64,000 nucleotides of DNA from Calditrichia bacterium. Its GTDB lineage: Bacteria; Calditrichota; Calditrichia; RBG-13-44-9; J075. The translations under genes were made by a program, and so were the position numbers. Under the pieces are notes generated by a model that saw only the letters and a list, made by a program, of their open reading frames with translations, was not told the origin of the DNA and did no database searches. Of this stretch, positions 1-8,812 are shown piece by piece; position 1 is the stretch's first letter, and each line of letters starts with the position of its first letter. The DNA lies in NCBI GenBank assembly GCA_020635015.1, contig JACKAP010000001.1:372001-436000 (forward strand), in the 5' to 3' direction.

Positions 1-2
1 CC

Positions 3-497
3 GGCCTGGCGGTGGATACCCCGCGGGTATATGCCCGGGGGGCGCTGGTGTTGTGGAGTCTGACCGGACTGGATTTGGATCGCGACATTCCGGCCATCCT
101 GAACGATCCGGCGGTGGAGAAGATCGCCGTCGCCGATCCCCGGCTGGCGCCCTACGGGGCAGAGGCGCTGCAGGTGCTGCAATTTTACGGGATATTCGAA
201 ACCGCATCGCCAAAGCTGGTGTACGGACGCAGCATCGCCCAGGTGAATCAATATATCACCCTGCAAACCGTGGCAGTGGGGCTGACCGCCAAATCGGTGG
301 TGCTCTCGCCGGAACTGCAGGAGACGGGAGCCTGGATCGCCATCGATCCCCGGGCCTACTCACCGATCGACCAGGGAGCGGTCATCCTCAAGCACGGCCG
401 GGATAATCGGCCGGAAGCAGCCCGGCGCTTCTATGCATTCCTTTTTTCCTCTCCGGCACAGGCCATCTTCTCCCGCTACGGGTACGAGCTGCCATGA
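3..497 (+). CDS. modA: Molybdate ABC transporter substrate-binding protein, C-terminal part
   Basis: This is the C-terminal lobe of a periplasmic molybdate/tungstate-binding protein. The reading frame is open at the left edge, so the N-terminus and signal peptide lie outside the window. Family-typical features are 'PRVYARGALVLWS' near the start of the visible part, a 'YGRSIAQVNQYI' segment, and the closing 'ARRFYAFLFSSPAQAIFSRYGYELP'-like helix that ends ModA proteins. Its stop overlaps the start of the next gene (ATGA at 494-497), which implies translational coupling to a molybdate-binding Mop protein and supports the substrate call. The permease and ATPase genes (modB, modC) are not downstream; they would have to be upstream or elsewhere. 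Confidence 0.85.
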   Translation, partial: GLAVDTPRVYARGALVLWSLTGLDLDRDIPAILNDPAVEKIAVADPRLAPYGAEALQVLQFYGIFETASPKLVYGRSIAQVNQYITLQTVAVGLTAKSVVLSPELQETGAWIAIDPRAYSPIDQGAVILKHGRDNRPEAARRFYAFLFSSPAQAIFSRYGYELP

Positions 498-892
498 ACC
501 GGCTGAAGGCAGAGATTACCGCCATCGAAAGCGGCGGCCACATCTCGCTGGTGGAGCTGCGCGCCCACGGCGATCGGTTTAGCTGTGTGGTGATCGAAAC
601 TCCGCAGACCGCTGCATATCTGCGGATCGGCCGGGAGGTGGAGATCCTGTTCAAAGAGACCGAAGTTTCCATCGCCAAGGACCTCTCCGGGGAGATCAGC
701 CTGCGCAACCGCATTCCGGCGATGATCAAGCAGGTCGACAAAGGGGCGGTGCTGGCGCGGATCGTGCTCGATTACCGGGGTCTGGAGATCGTGTCCATCA
801 TCACCACCCGCTCCGCCAACCGCCTCAATCTCCGGCCCGGCGACCGGGTGATCGGGCTGGTCAAGGCGAACGAGGTGTCCATACTGGCGTAG
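494..892 (+). CDS. Di-Mop (TOBE domain) molybdate-binding protein
   Basis: This 132-residue cytoplasmic protein consists of two consecutive Mop/TOBE repeats. Such domains bind molybdate or tungstate oxyanions and serve in storage or homeostasis. The second repeat (about residues 68-132) is canonical: 'RNRIPAMIKQVDKGAV' at its start, 'SIITTRSANRLNLRPGD' in the middle and 'VIGLVKANEVSI' at the end. The first (about residues 3-66) is more diverged. The ATG overlaps the stop of the ModA gene by four bases, so the two are almost certainly co-translated. It has no helix-turn-helix, so it is not the ModE regulator, and no ATPase domain, so it is not ModC. Confidence 0.85.
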   Translation: MNRLKAEITAIESGGHISLVELRAHGDRFSCVVIETPQTAAYLRIGREVEILFKETEVSIAKDLSGEISLRNRIPAMIKQVDKGAVLARIVLDYRGLEIVSIITTRSANRLNLRPGDRVIGLVKANEVSILA

Positions 893-950
893 CACCAGCG
901 CGCGATATTCGCTCGTTAAGGATTAATTTTACGAATAACATGAGGCCACC

Positions 951-1409
951 ATGCAAATCTGGGTCGATGCCGACGCCTGCCCCCGGGCGATTAAGGAGAT
1001 CCTCTTCCGAGCTGCCGAGCGTACCGGGGTGTTGCTGTTCCTGGTTGCCAACCAGCCGCTGCGTACCCCGCCGTCGGAATATATTCGCAGCATCATCGTG
1101 CCCGGTGGGTTCGATGTCGCCGACGAGCATATCAGCGGGGCGGTTCAGAGTGGCGACCTGGTGATCACTGCCGATATTCCCCTGGCGGCAGCAGTAATTG
1201 CGAAAGGCGCCTATGCGCTCAATCCCCGCGGGACATTCTACAATAAGGATAATATCGGGGAAGCGCTTTCGGTGCGCAATTGGATGAGCGACCTCCGCAG
1301 CAGCGGGGTGGAGACCGGCGGCCCGGCTTCGTTTTCTCCGCGCGATCGTGAGAATTTTGCTAATCAGTTAGACCGTTTCCTCAGCAAGCATGGCAGGCAG
1401 GCGGAATAA
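951..1409 (+). CDS. yaiI: UPF0178/YaiI-YqxD family protein
   Basis: This 152-residue protein belongs to the DUF188 (UPF0178) family, a PIN-like fold of unknown function. The N-terminal 'IWVDADACPRAIKEI' is the family hallmark, with acidic residues that would coordinate metal. The segments 'LVANQPLR', 'DLVITADIPLAAAVIAKGA' and 'LNPRGTFYNKDNIGEAL' are also diagnostic. Length matches the usual 145-160 residues. The start ATG at 951 is followed directly by the conserved N-terminus. It may be co-transcribed with the molybdate genes (58 bp gap), but no functional link is known. Confidence 0.9.
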   Translation: MQIWVDADACPRAIKEILFRAAERTGVLLFLVANQPLRTPPSEYIRSIIVPGGFDVADEHISGAVQSGDLVITADIPLAAAVIAKGAYALNPRGTFYNKDNIGEALSVRNWMSDLRSSGVETGGPASFSPRDRENFANQLDRFLSKHGRQAE

Positions 1410-1604
1410 TCCGCTTACCTGCCTCCGCCCTCCCATTTTATCGTTCGAAGCAACATATCTTCAAACTATTGCAACATATCTGAAAGAAATCCCATTCCCT
1501 TTTCCATATCTTGATTCAGCAGTCAATCAGAACGGCTGCGATCAAAATTCATCTGAAAATAATTTACACCTCAACTAACCATTCACCAAGAAAGGAGCAA
1601 CACC

Positions 1605-1973
1605 ATGTCAGATAAGAAAAAATTAGTGATCGTCATCAGCCGGGGATTTGACGACGAACGCGCGTCGGTGGCCTGGAGCATCGCCAACGGCGGTATTAAA
1701 ACCGGTCTCGATGTATCGATTTTCCTGGTCAGTTCCGGGATCGATTGGGTGCGCAAAGGAGCCATGGAAGGCGCGCATCTGAATCCCTACGATCCTCCGA
1801 TGAAGGATATGATCCAGTTCGTGATCGACAGTGGCGGCACCATCATGGCCTGCCCGCCCTGCGCCAAGGCCCGCGGATATGGCGAGGCGGAACTGCTCGA
1901 CGGCGTCGTCATCACCGGATCGGGCGCGATGCACGAGCTGATCAAGCAGGGCGCGGCGACGCTGAGCTTCTAA
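1605..1973 (+). CDS. DsrE family protein
   Basis: This 122-residue cytoplasmic protein has the DsrE/DsrF-like Rossmann-type fold associated with sulfur-carrier or sulfur-relay proteins. The N-terminal 'KKLVIVISRGFDDERASVAW' strand-loop and 'GLDVSIFLVSSGIDWVRKGA' are typical. The 'ACPPCAKARGY' segment supplies two cysteines where DsrE proteins carry the catalytic sulfur-binding Cys, and 'GSGAMHELIKQGAATLSF' closes the domain. A good ribosome-binding site (AAAGGAG) precedes the ATG. It is followed by a factor-independent terminator at 2055-2084, so it ends its transcription unit. The physiological partner is unknown. Confidence 0.85.
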   Translation: MSDKKKLVIVISRGFDDERASVAWSIANGGIKTGLDVSIFLVSSGIDWVRKGAMEGAHLNPYDPPMKDMIQFVIDSGGTIMACPPCAKARGYGEAELLDGVVITGSGAMHELIKQGAATLSF

Positions 1974-2054
1974 TAGCCGGCCTGACGGTTATTGCCCTCG
2001 CAGTACGGGCATATATCCAATGTTGATATAATCATCCCAACCGGATATATCAAC

Positions 2055-2084
2055 AAAAGCTCCCGATTGCAATCGGGAGCTTTT
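2055..2084 (+). terminator. Intrinsic terminator after the DsrE gene
   Basis: A perfect palindrome with arms AAAAGCTCCCGATT and its complement is followed by a T-rich run, about 80 bp after the DsrE stop codon. The A tract on the left makes it potentially bidirectional. Confidence 0.85.
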
Positions 2085-2291
2085 GTATTTTCTAACTCTC
2101 CTCAAAAACTTGCCTATTACCCAAACAACCATTATCTTCCAGCAATTATATTCCCAAAACCGGCTTGTGGCACAGCAGAAGTTGGTAGTTCTACTTTAAG
2201 ACCTTAAGAATTGGCCCACGAGATACTCGAAAGAATACCTATGAAAGATAAAATTTAAGCGCCTTAAAATCTTGAGATCTGATAGGGCCAA

Positions 2292-2482
2292 AATAGAACG
2301 CGGATAAAACGGATGACGCGGATTTACGCGGATGACAGATAATGTAAAAGACAAAAGCTCATGAAAACTCTGTGCCCTTTGCATTCGCTTGGCTAGCTTG
2401 CGGTAAATCTTTGATGACACCAGGCGAAGCACCATAGAAAAATCCGCGAGAATCTGCGTCATCCGCGTCATCCGTGTTCTAT
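2292..2482. repeat. GCGGAT-type inverted repeat, copy 1
   Basis: The left arm (2292-2336) is built of tandem units of the type AACGCGGATGACGCGGAT, and the right arm (2441-2482) is its imperfect reverse complement ending in CGTGTTCTAT. About 100 bp of non-matching sequence separates the arms. The same arms recur at 11055, 20768, 43146 and 48928. No open reading frame for a transposase lies between them. I do not recognise a named repeat family. The surrounding gap from 1974 to 2537 holds otherwise only the terminator at 2055-2084. Confidence 0.85.
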
Positions 2483-2537
2483 CAAAAGTGCTTGTCATGT
2501 ACTCAAAAAAGACTTAATTAACAGTATAAGTAAATGG

Positions 2538-5500
2538 GTGTATGAAGATATGGGTAAATTCGCTTGGCTTCCGGCTTTCCCTCTTCACCCATCCCCCCAT
2601 CCACCCATCCCCCGGCACATCTACCTAACTTTCATATCGCTGCTGCTCGTTTCCGCCGCTCTACACTCCCAGACCCAGAAGTTGGCTGTTGACAATATAT
2701 CTACTAATGCCGGCCTGTCGCAGAGCACCGTCAGCTTCATCCTGCAGGACCGCCAGGGCTTCATGTGGTTTGTTTCTGAGGAAGGCCTGAGCCGGTTCGA
2801 CGGGTATGATTTCAAGCTGTACCGGCACGATCCCGCTGATCCCACCAGCCTGGGCGCCGGCAGTATTCAGGAGATTTACGAAGACAGCCTGGGCCTTTTC
2901 TGGGTGATCACTTTCGGGAAGGGGTTGGACCGGTTTGACCGGGTGACGGAACGCTTTAAGCATTACCGGCACAATCCGGACGATCCGCACAGCCTGAGCG
3001 GCGACACGATCAGCCAGGTATTCGAAGACCACACCGGCGCCCTGTGGTTGGTCAGCCCGGGAAGCGGGGTGAACCGCTATGACCGGACCCACGGCCGCTT
3101 CATCCGCTACCGGCACGACCCCGCCGATCCGCACAGCCTGAGCAGCGACGACGTCAACCTGATTCTGGAAGACCGCGCCGGCACCCTGTGGTTCGCCACT
3201 ACAGACAGCGGGCTTAACCGCTTTAGCCGGGCGCAGGATCACTTCACCCGCTACCGGCATGACCCGGTGGATGTCAACACTCTGAGCAGCGACGCGATCA
3301 ATCACCTCATCGAAGACGATGCCGGGCGGCTGTGGATCGCCACCGGGGATGGGGTCAGCATCCTGGATCAGGAGCGGCAGCGGTTCTGGCGGCTGCGCCA
3401 CGATTCCGCCAATCCCAACAGTCTGAGCGACGACCAGGTTACCTGCATCTTTCAGGATTCCTTCGGGATATTCTGGATCGGCACCGAGGCCGGGGGGGTG
3501 AACCAACTAATCTTACCTTCGCCTTCTGGAAATCCTGGTTCTGCCGGAGCAGCATTCGACCCGGAAAAATTTCAATTTACCTGCTTCAAAAATGATCCGA
3601 ACCGAGTCCTCCAATTTCAGACTAACCATATTTCCGCGGTTTTCGAAGACAAATTCACGGGGCTGTGGGTGGGGACCGCCTGGAGGAATCTGTATCTGTT
3701 CAACCGGGCTAGCGGGGATTTTTTACTGGTGAATCCCGAGCTGCCCGGCGCTTATCATCGCGGTAATGTTGAACGCTTTGCCAATCTACCCGATCGACTG
3801 GTGCGGAATTGGCTGCAAATCACCTTGAACCTAAACGAAATCACCACGGTGTATGAAGACCGGGCGGGAGTGTTGTGGGTGGGGACGACCGGCAGCGGGA
3901 TTAACAAATACAGCCCGACAAGAAAAACCTTTTCCGGCGCCTTTATTGATATCCCCAAATGCCAGGCGATCTTTCAAGACAGAGATGGAATCCTCTGGAT
4001 CGGCACCCCCGAGGGATTGTATCGATATGATCAAAAGACCCGTCAAACAAGCTTATTCGGACCCGAGACCTACGTCCGGCATCGCCCTCTCAACGACCCG
4101 GAAACCACCATGGACAGAATTGTTACGACTATTTATGAAGATCGCAGGGGGCGGCTCTGGATTGGCACAGAATGGATGATTTATGTTCTGACGAAATCCG
4201 GCGAAAAACTTACTTTGGTCAAAAGACTCCTGCTCGGCCAGCACATGAAGCTTATTTACGAGGACCGGATGGGCACCATCTGGATCGGCACCAGTAAAGG
4301 GCTGAATGAATATGATCCACGATCGGGGATTTTGCAGCACCACCAGTCCGATGTGCAAAATCCCAACACCCTCAGCAATAGTGATATCAATGCGATCTTC
4401 GAAAATGCTTCCGGGAGAATCTGGATTGCGACTGCCGGCGGGCTGACCCGCTATGATCGCGCCGGCGGAACTTTTACTCGCTTCCTGACCGGTCAGGGGC
4501 TTGCCGGCGGTATCCGGAACAACAACATTGTTGCCATCACCGAAACCTTCCCGGCAGCGCCGCCGGGTGATCCCGCCGGGAAAGGCACATTGTGGCTGGC
4601 GACCCTGGAAGGGCTGCTAAAATTCGATCCAGAGACGGAAACGATTACAAATTTCACCGAAGATGACGGGCTTTGCAATAATGCCGTGGTATCGATGATG
4701 CAGGATAGCCGCGGCAAACTCTGGCTGGGGACCTTAGACGGATTGTCGCGCTTTTCTCCGCAAAACGGGATTTTTAAAAACTATCATCATGCCGATGGGC
4801 TACAAGACTATGTGTTCAATTTCGGGGCATCATTTCAAAATCGCAACGGCGAGATGTACTTTGGGAGCGTTAACGGCGTGACCCTGTTTCATCCGGACAG
4901 TATTCGCGACGATCCCCGCATACCGTCAATCGTTTTGACCTCTTTTAAAATATTGAACCGGGAAATGGCGCTGGATACCGCCATCGCTTACAAAAAGCGC
5001 CTCGATTTCTCTCAGCAAGACAAAGTATTTACGATTGGGTTTGCCGCGCTGCACTTTTCCGACATCCGCAATAATCAATTCGCCTATAAACTGGAAGGGT
5101 TTGATGATGACTGGATTTACAGCGGCAACCGCCGCGAAGCGACCTACACCAATCTCGATCCCGGGGAATATATCTTCCGGGTCAAAGGATCCGATAACGC
5201 CGGGGTGTGGAATGAACGCGGTGCTGCCATCACAATTGTGGTGACCCCGCCGTGGTGGAAAACCGGCTGGGCTTATGCCCTCTACCTGCTCCTCGCCGCC
5301 GGGCTGCTGTATGGTTCCTGGCAATTTCAATTGAACCGCGAACGGATGCGGCAGCAACGCAAGCTGGAACAAGTGGAAGCGGAAAAGCTCCGGGAGGTCG
5401 ATCGCTTGAAATCGCGCTTTTTTGCGAATGTCTCCCACGAGTTCCGCACCCCGCTGACGCTGATGATTGGCCCGGTGGAACAGATGCTCTCCGGGAAATT

Positions 5501-7142
5501 CAAAGGTAACATCAAAGAACAGTATCGTATGATCCTGCGCAACGGCCGGCGCCTGCTGAAATTGATCAACCAACTGCTCGACATCTCCCGCCTGGAATCG
5601 GGGCGCATGAAACTGCAGGCCAGCGAAACCGACATCGTGACCTTCCTGAGAAAAGTAATTGCCGCCTTCGAATCCCTGGCGGCACGCAAGCAGATCAACC
5701 TTAGCTTCCAGGCCCCGGAAGCACCGCTACTGGCCTACATCGACCGCGACAAGCTGGAAAAGATTGTGGTGAACTTGCTCTCGAATGCGTTTAAGTTTAC
5801 GGAGCAGGGAGGAAGCGTTGAGGTTGTGATTGACATCCCCCCCGGCCCCCCTTCGAAGGGGGGAGTTGGTGCAGTTTCCCCCTTCGAAGGGGGATTAAGG
5901 GGGATGTTTGAAATCACGGTGCGTGATTCCGGCATCGGCATCCCCGCCGAGCGCCTGCCCCACATCTTCGACCGCTTCTACCAGGTAGACGACACCCACA
6001 CCCGGGAGCAGGAAGGCAGCGGCATCGGCCTGGCGCTGACCAAAGAGCTGGTAGACCTGCACCACGGGGAGATCTTTGTGGAAAGCGGGCTCGGGGAAGG
6101 TACGACGTTTAGCGTTCGGCTGCCGTTGGGAAAGGGGCATTTGGACGCGGCCGCGAGTGCGGAATTCGGAATTCGGAGTGCGGAATGGGATGCAAATGCG
6201 GAACTCGGAGTGCGGAATTCGGAATTGGATGAGGAAGTGAATAATTTGGATGCAGATAATTCCACTGGAAGTGCTTCGAGCACGGATTCGCAAGATCCAT
6301 TGCAATCCGCAATCCGCAATCCGCAATCCGAAATCCCACCCCCTTCCGCAATCCGCAATCCGCAATCCGCAATCGTCCTCGTGGTGGAGGACAATCCCGA
6401 CATGCGCACCTACCTGCGGGAGAGCCTGGCGGGCGGTTACAAGATGCTGGAGGCAGAAGACGGTGAGCAGGGGGTAAAGAAGGCGGTGAAGGCAATGCCC
6501 GATTTGATCATCAGCGATGTGATGATGCCGAAGCTGGACGGCTATGAACTGTGCCGGAGACTAAAAAATGATGAACGCACCAGTCACATCCCGGTGATCC
6601 TGCTGACCGCCCGGGCCGACGGGGAAAGCAAGATCGAAGGGCTGGAAACCGGGGCGGATGATTATCTCGCCAAACCCTTCGATGCCCGGGAACTGCGGGT
6701 GCGGGTGAAGAACCTCATTGAACTACGGCGCAAACTGTGGGAAAAATTCCGCCAGGGGAGCACCGTAGAACCTCGGGAACTTACGCTGACCTCTATCGAT
6801 GCCCGGTTTCTGGAACGGGCAATCGCAGTGGTCGAAAGGCATCTCGATCAGCCGGATTTTGAAACGGAAGCCTTTGGCAAAGAGATCGGCTTGAGCCGCG
6901 CCCAATTATACCGCAAGCTCCGGGCCCTAACCGGCCAGTCCACCCACCAGTTTATTCGCACCCTGCGCCTGAAACGGGCGGCACAGCTTCTACAGCATCG
7001 TACCGGCAATGTTTCTGAAATTGCTTACCAGGTGGGATTCAATAATTTATCCCATTTCTCCCGGGTGTTTCGGGAGGTGTTTGGGGAGAACCCGTCGGCG
7101 TATGCGGAGAAGTTTTCGGAAGGGGGGAGAAATGATGGGTGA
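2538..7142 (+). CDS. Hybrid two-component sensor/AraC-type regulator (HTCS) 1
   Basis: This 1534-residue one-protein signalling system joins a periplasmic sensor, histidine kinase, receiver and DNA-binding domain. After a signal sequence (about residues 28-45) come a dozen or more Reg_prop beta-propeller repeats with the 'EDRxGxLWIGT' pattern (about 50-800), a Y_Y_Y domain (about 850-905), one membrane helix (about 908-930), HisKA with phospho-acceptor His967 in 'NVSHEFRTPLTL', HATPase_c (about 1065-1190), REC with phospho-acceptor Asp1327, and an AraC-type helix-turn-helix (about 1418-1530). Proteins of this kind usually sense oligosaccharides and activate neighbouring glycan loci. Here the neighbours are beta-helix proteins. 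Dispersed repeats lie in frame in the N-terminus, the ATPase domain and the kinase-receiver linker. The start could also be the ATG at 2550. Confidence 0.95.
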   Translation: MYEDMGKFAWLPAFPLHPSPHPPIPRHIYLTFISLLLVSAALHSQTQKLAVDNISTNAGLSQSTVSFILQDRQGFMWFVSEEGLSRFDGYDFKLYRHDPADPTSLGAGSIQEIYEDSLGLFWVITFGKGLDRFDRVTERFKHYRHNPDDPHSLSGDTISQVFEDHTGALWLVSPGSGVNRYDRTHGRFIRYRHDPADPHSLSSDDVNLILEDRAGTLWFATTDSGLNRFSRAQDHFTRYRHDPVDVNTLSSDAINHLIEDDAGRLWIATGDGVSILDQERQRFWRLRHDSANPNSLSDDQVTCIFQDSFGIFWIGTEAGGVNQLILPSPSGNPGSAGAAFDPEKFQFTCFKNDPNRVLQFQTNHISAVFEDKFTGLWVGTAWRNLYLFNRASGDFLLVNPELPGAYHRGNVERFANLPDRLVRNWLQITLNLNEITTVYEDRAGVLWVGTTGSGINKYSPTRKTFSGAFIDIPKCQAIFQDRDGILWIGTPEGLYRYDQKTRQTSLFGPETYVRHRPLNDPETTMDRIVTTIYEDRRGRLWIGTEWMIYVLTKSGEKLTLVKRLLLGQHMKLIYEDRMGTIWIGTSKGLNEYDPRSGILQHHQSDVQNPNTLSNSDINAIFENASGRIWIATAGGLTRYDRAGGTFTRFLTGQGLAGGIRNNNIVAITETFPAAPPGDPAGKGTLWLATLEGLLKFDPETETITNFTEDDGLCNNAVVSMMQDSRGKLWLGTLDGLSRFSPQNGIFKNYHHADGLQDYVFNFGASFQNRNGEMYFGSVNGVTLFHPDSIRDDPRIPSIVLTSFKILNREMALDTAIAYKKRLDFSQQDKVFTIGFAALHFSDIRNNQFAYKLEGFDDDWIYSGNRREATYTNLDPGEYIFRVKGSDNAGVWNERGAAITIVVTPPWWKTGWAYALYLLLAAGLLYGSWQFQLNRERMRQQRKLEQVEAEKLREVDRLKSRFFANVSHEFRTPLTLMIGPVEQMLSGKFKGNIKEQYRMILRNGRRLLKLINQLLDISRLESGRMKLQASETDIVTFLRKVIAAFESLAARKQINLSFQAPEAPLLAYIDRDKLEKIVVNLLSNAFKFTEQGGSVEVVIDIPPGPPSKGGVGAVSPFEGGLRGMFEITVRDSGIGIPAERLPHIFDRFYQVDDTHTREQEGSGIGLALTKELVDLHHGEIFVESGLGEGTTFSVRLPLGKGHLDAAASAEFGIRSAEWDANAELGVRNSELDEEVNNLDADNSTGSASSTDSQDPLQSAIRNPQSEIPPPSAIRNPQSAIVLVVEDNPDMRTYLRESLAGGYKMLEAEDGEQGVKKAVKAMPDLIISDVMMPKLDGYELCRRLKNDERTSHIPVILLTARADGESKIEGLETGADDYLAKPFDARELRVRVKNLIELRRKLWEKFRQGSTVEPRELTLTSIDARFLERAIAVVERHLDQPDFETEAFGKEIGLSRAQLYRKLRALTGQSTHQFIRTLRLKRAAQLLQHRTGNVSEIAYQVGFNNLSHFSRVFREVFGENPSAYAEKFSEGGRNDG
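5832..5906. repeat. CCCCCTTCGAAGGGGG-type palindrome inside HTCS 1
   Basis: The element has GACATCCCCC at its left end and GGGGGATGTT at its right, with two internal CCCTTCGAAGGG palindromes. It matches the intergenic palindrome at 17776-17819 in both core and ends. It is translated in frame as about 25 extra residues (including 'PPGPPSKGGVGAVSPFEGG') within the kinase ATPase domain, just before 'FEITVRDSGIGIP'. Confidence 0.85.
6160..6374. repeat. Tandem GGAATTCGG / CAATCCG repeats inside the HTCS 1 linker
   Basis: Positions 6160-6235 consist of tandem GGAATTCGG-like units. Positions 6298-6330 and 6346-6374 consist of CAATCCG units in the opposite sense. All are translated in frame as the linker between the kinase and receiver domains (for example 'SAIRNPQSEIPPPSAIRNPQ'). 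The equivalent linker in the second sensor (ending at 24890) shows no such repeats. Confidence 0.8.
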
Positions 7143-8517
7143 ACGCAACAATCTGGTGCCACGCTCCGCGTGGCACCCCACCATTCGACGCTCCGCGTCG
7201 AGTGCGCACGAGTTTGATTCCGATGATGTGGTGCGGAGCGTCACGAAGGGCGTTCGACGCGGAGCGTCGAACGAGACGTACGGAATATTAAATCTTTTAA
7301 GCAGTAACCCATCCACCCATCCACCCATCCACCCATCCACAAGGCACTCCCTATGGCTCATATTGATTCTCCTAATCATCCCCTCCCTCCTCCACCCTCA
7401 CATCCGCCACATCCCCACCGACCACCCCACCATCCAGGCCGGGATTAACACTGCGGCTGACGGCGACACCGTGCTGGTGGCGGAAGGGATTTATTTCGAG
7501 AATATCAGCTTCCGGGGAAAGGCGATCACCGTCGCCAGCCGCTTCCTGCTGGACGGTGATACCAGCCATATCGCCAACACGGTTATTGACGGCAGCCGCC
7601 CCATCCATCCCGACAGTGCTTCGGTGGTCTATTTTATTTCCGGGGAGGATACCACCTCGATGCTCTGCGGATTCACGATTACGCACGGCAGCGGAACCTT
7701 AACGGAATTTCAGTGGGTAGACTTATGGTACAAAGCACAAACAGGCGGGGGCATCTTTTGCGATAATGCCGGGGCCCGCATCGTACACAACCGGATTATC
7801 AACAATCATGTCGCGGGCGTTGGCTGGGCGCTCGGTGGCGGGGTTTATGTTGACAGCTATGATACGCTGACCCATGTGATTCTGGATAACAACCACATCT
7901 CCCGTAACTCGTTAACTGCGATTGAGAACTCCTGGGGGGGTGGTCTTCTGCTAATCAGTCATGCCACGGTAACCAACAATCTTATCTCCTATAATACCAG
8001 TTCATCGGATGGCTTTGCTGCCGGCGCGGTTGTGTGCTGGTCGGAAACATACCCGCGCTATGTGGTGCTGAAAAACAATCGCATCCGGCACAATGCGGCA
8101 TCCGGCAAACACGCAGGTTTTGGCGGGGGCATCAATATCTCGGGCGCAACCTCCGTTTTGATCATCGGCAATGATATTTCGTACAACGAAGTGAATGCCG
8201 GACAGAATTGCTATGGCGGCGGCATCACCCTGGTTTACAGGACCGCAAGTGACAGCATCATTGGCAACACGATTACCCACAACCGGGCGAAGAGCCAAAA
8301 CCAAACTCACTCCCGGGGCGGCGGCATCGATCTGACCTACAACAGCAATCAAAGCACTACCCTGATCAGCGGGAATGTGATCACCCACAATCAGGCCTGG
8401 ATCGGCAGCGCTTTTCACAGTTATCTCAGCAAGGCGCAACTCCGCGACAATATCGTTAAAGATAATACCGACATGGTTTGGGAAGGAATTGAGCCCGAAA
8501 TGAAACACCAGCGTTAA
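7132..8517 (+). CDS. Right-handed beta-helix protein, no sorting tail (start uncertain)
   Basis: This probable exported protein has parallel beta-helix repeats of the pectate-lyase-like/NosD type, visible as recurring 'GGGI...NNxIxxN' rungs (about residues 180-450), preceded by 'TIQAGINTAADGDTVLVAEG'. It is a close paralogue of the next gene (8813-10600). Unlike that gene it stops after the helix region and lacks the T9SS sorting domain, so it may be truncated. ATGs at 7132 and 7135 overlap the sensor stop codon, but the first 65 residues are encoded by repeat sequence. The real signal peptide is probably the hydrophobic 'SLWLILILLIIPSLLH', with no ATG close to it. The start is therefore unresolved. 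Confidence 0.7.
   Translation: MMGERNNLVPRSAWHPTIRRSASSAHEFDSDDVVRSVTKGVRRGASNETYGILNLLSSNPSTHPPIHPSTRHSLWLILILLIIPSLLHPHIRHIPTDHPTIQAGINTAADGDTVLVAEGIYFENISFRGKAITVASRFLLDGDTSHIANTVIDGSRPIHPDSASVVYFISGEDTTSMLCGFTITHGSGTLTEFQWVDLWYKAQTGGGIFCDNAGARIVHNRIINNHVAGVGWALGGGVYVDSYDTLTHVILDNNHISRNSLTAIENSWGGGLLLISHATVTNNLISYNTSSSDGFAAGAVVCWSETYPRYVVLKNNRIRHNAASGKHAGFGGGINISGATSVLIIGNDISYNEVNAGQNCYGGGITLVYRTASDSIIGNTITHNRAKSQNQTHSRGGGIDLTYNSNQSTTLISGNVITHNQAWIGSAFHSYLSKAQLRDNIVKDNTDMVWEGIEPEMKHQR
7155..7340. repeat. CGACGCTCCGCGTCG palindromes plus CCCATCCA tandem units
   Basis: Positions 7155-7200 hold two hairpins, GGTGCCACGCTCCGCGTGG and TTCGACGCTCCGCGTCG. Positions 7229-7277 hold the matching inverted copy. 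Positions 7309-7340 are four tandem CCCATCCA-type units, also seen at 2589-2612. The whole block occupies the apparent 5' end of the beta-helix gene that follows. Confidence 0.75.
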
Positions 8518-8691
8518 TCTTTGCAACACCACCGTTAGACAACCCACCCTCGAAATTTGTAGCTTCGGAAGAAAGGAATTCCTTAAATCGCAGTGACGCC
8601 CTATGCGGTGGCGTCATCTACCGATTTGCGCGTGCTAAGCAACATCTTTAGCAGTAAACCCTGTCGTATCACCTGATCTTTGATAATCGAT

Positions 8692-8748
8692 GAGTGGCAG
8701 TAGCAGTAGCAGTCAACTTCCTGCCACTGCTACTGCCGCTGCCACTTG
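8692..8748. repeat. GGCAGTAGCAGT-type inverted repeat
   Basis: The left arm is tandem GGCAGTAGCAGTAGCAGT, and the right arm, CTGCCACTGCTACTGCC and onwards, is its complement, with a loop of about 10 bp. Related copies are at 36048-36090 and, as a single arm, at 16597-16622. Nothing else is seen in the 295 bp gap 8518-8812. Confidence 0.8.
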
Positions 8749-8812
8749 AAAAGCCTGGATTGTCAAAGACTACGTGATAGAACAACCAAACCCATAACCG
8801 AGGAGAAAAAAG

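Noticed and set aside
1390..1578. Short open frame after the YaiI gene
   Set aside because: It has no conserved sequence, overlaps the previous gene end and has AT-rich intergenic character.
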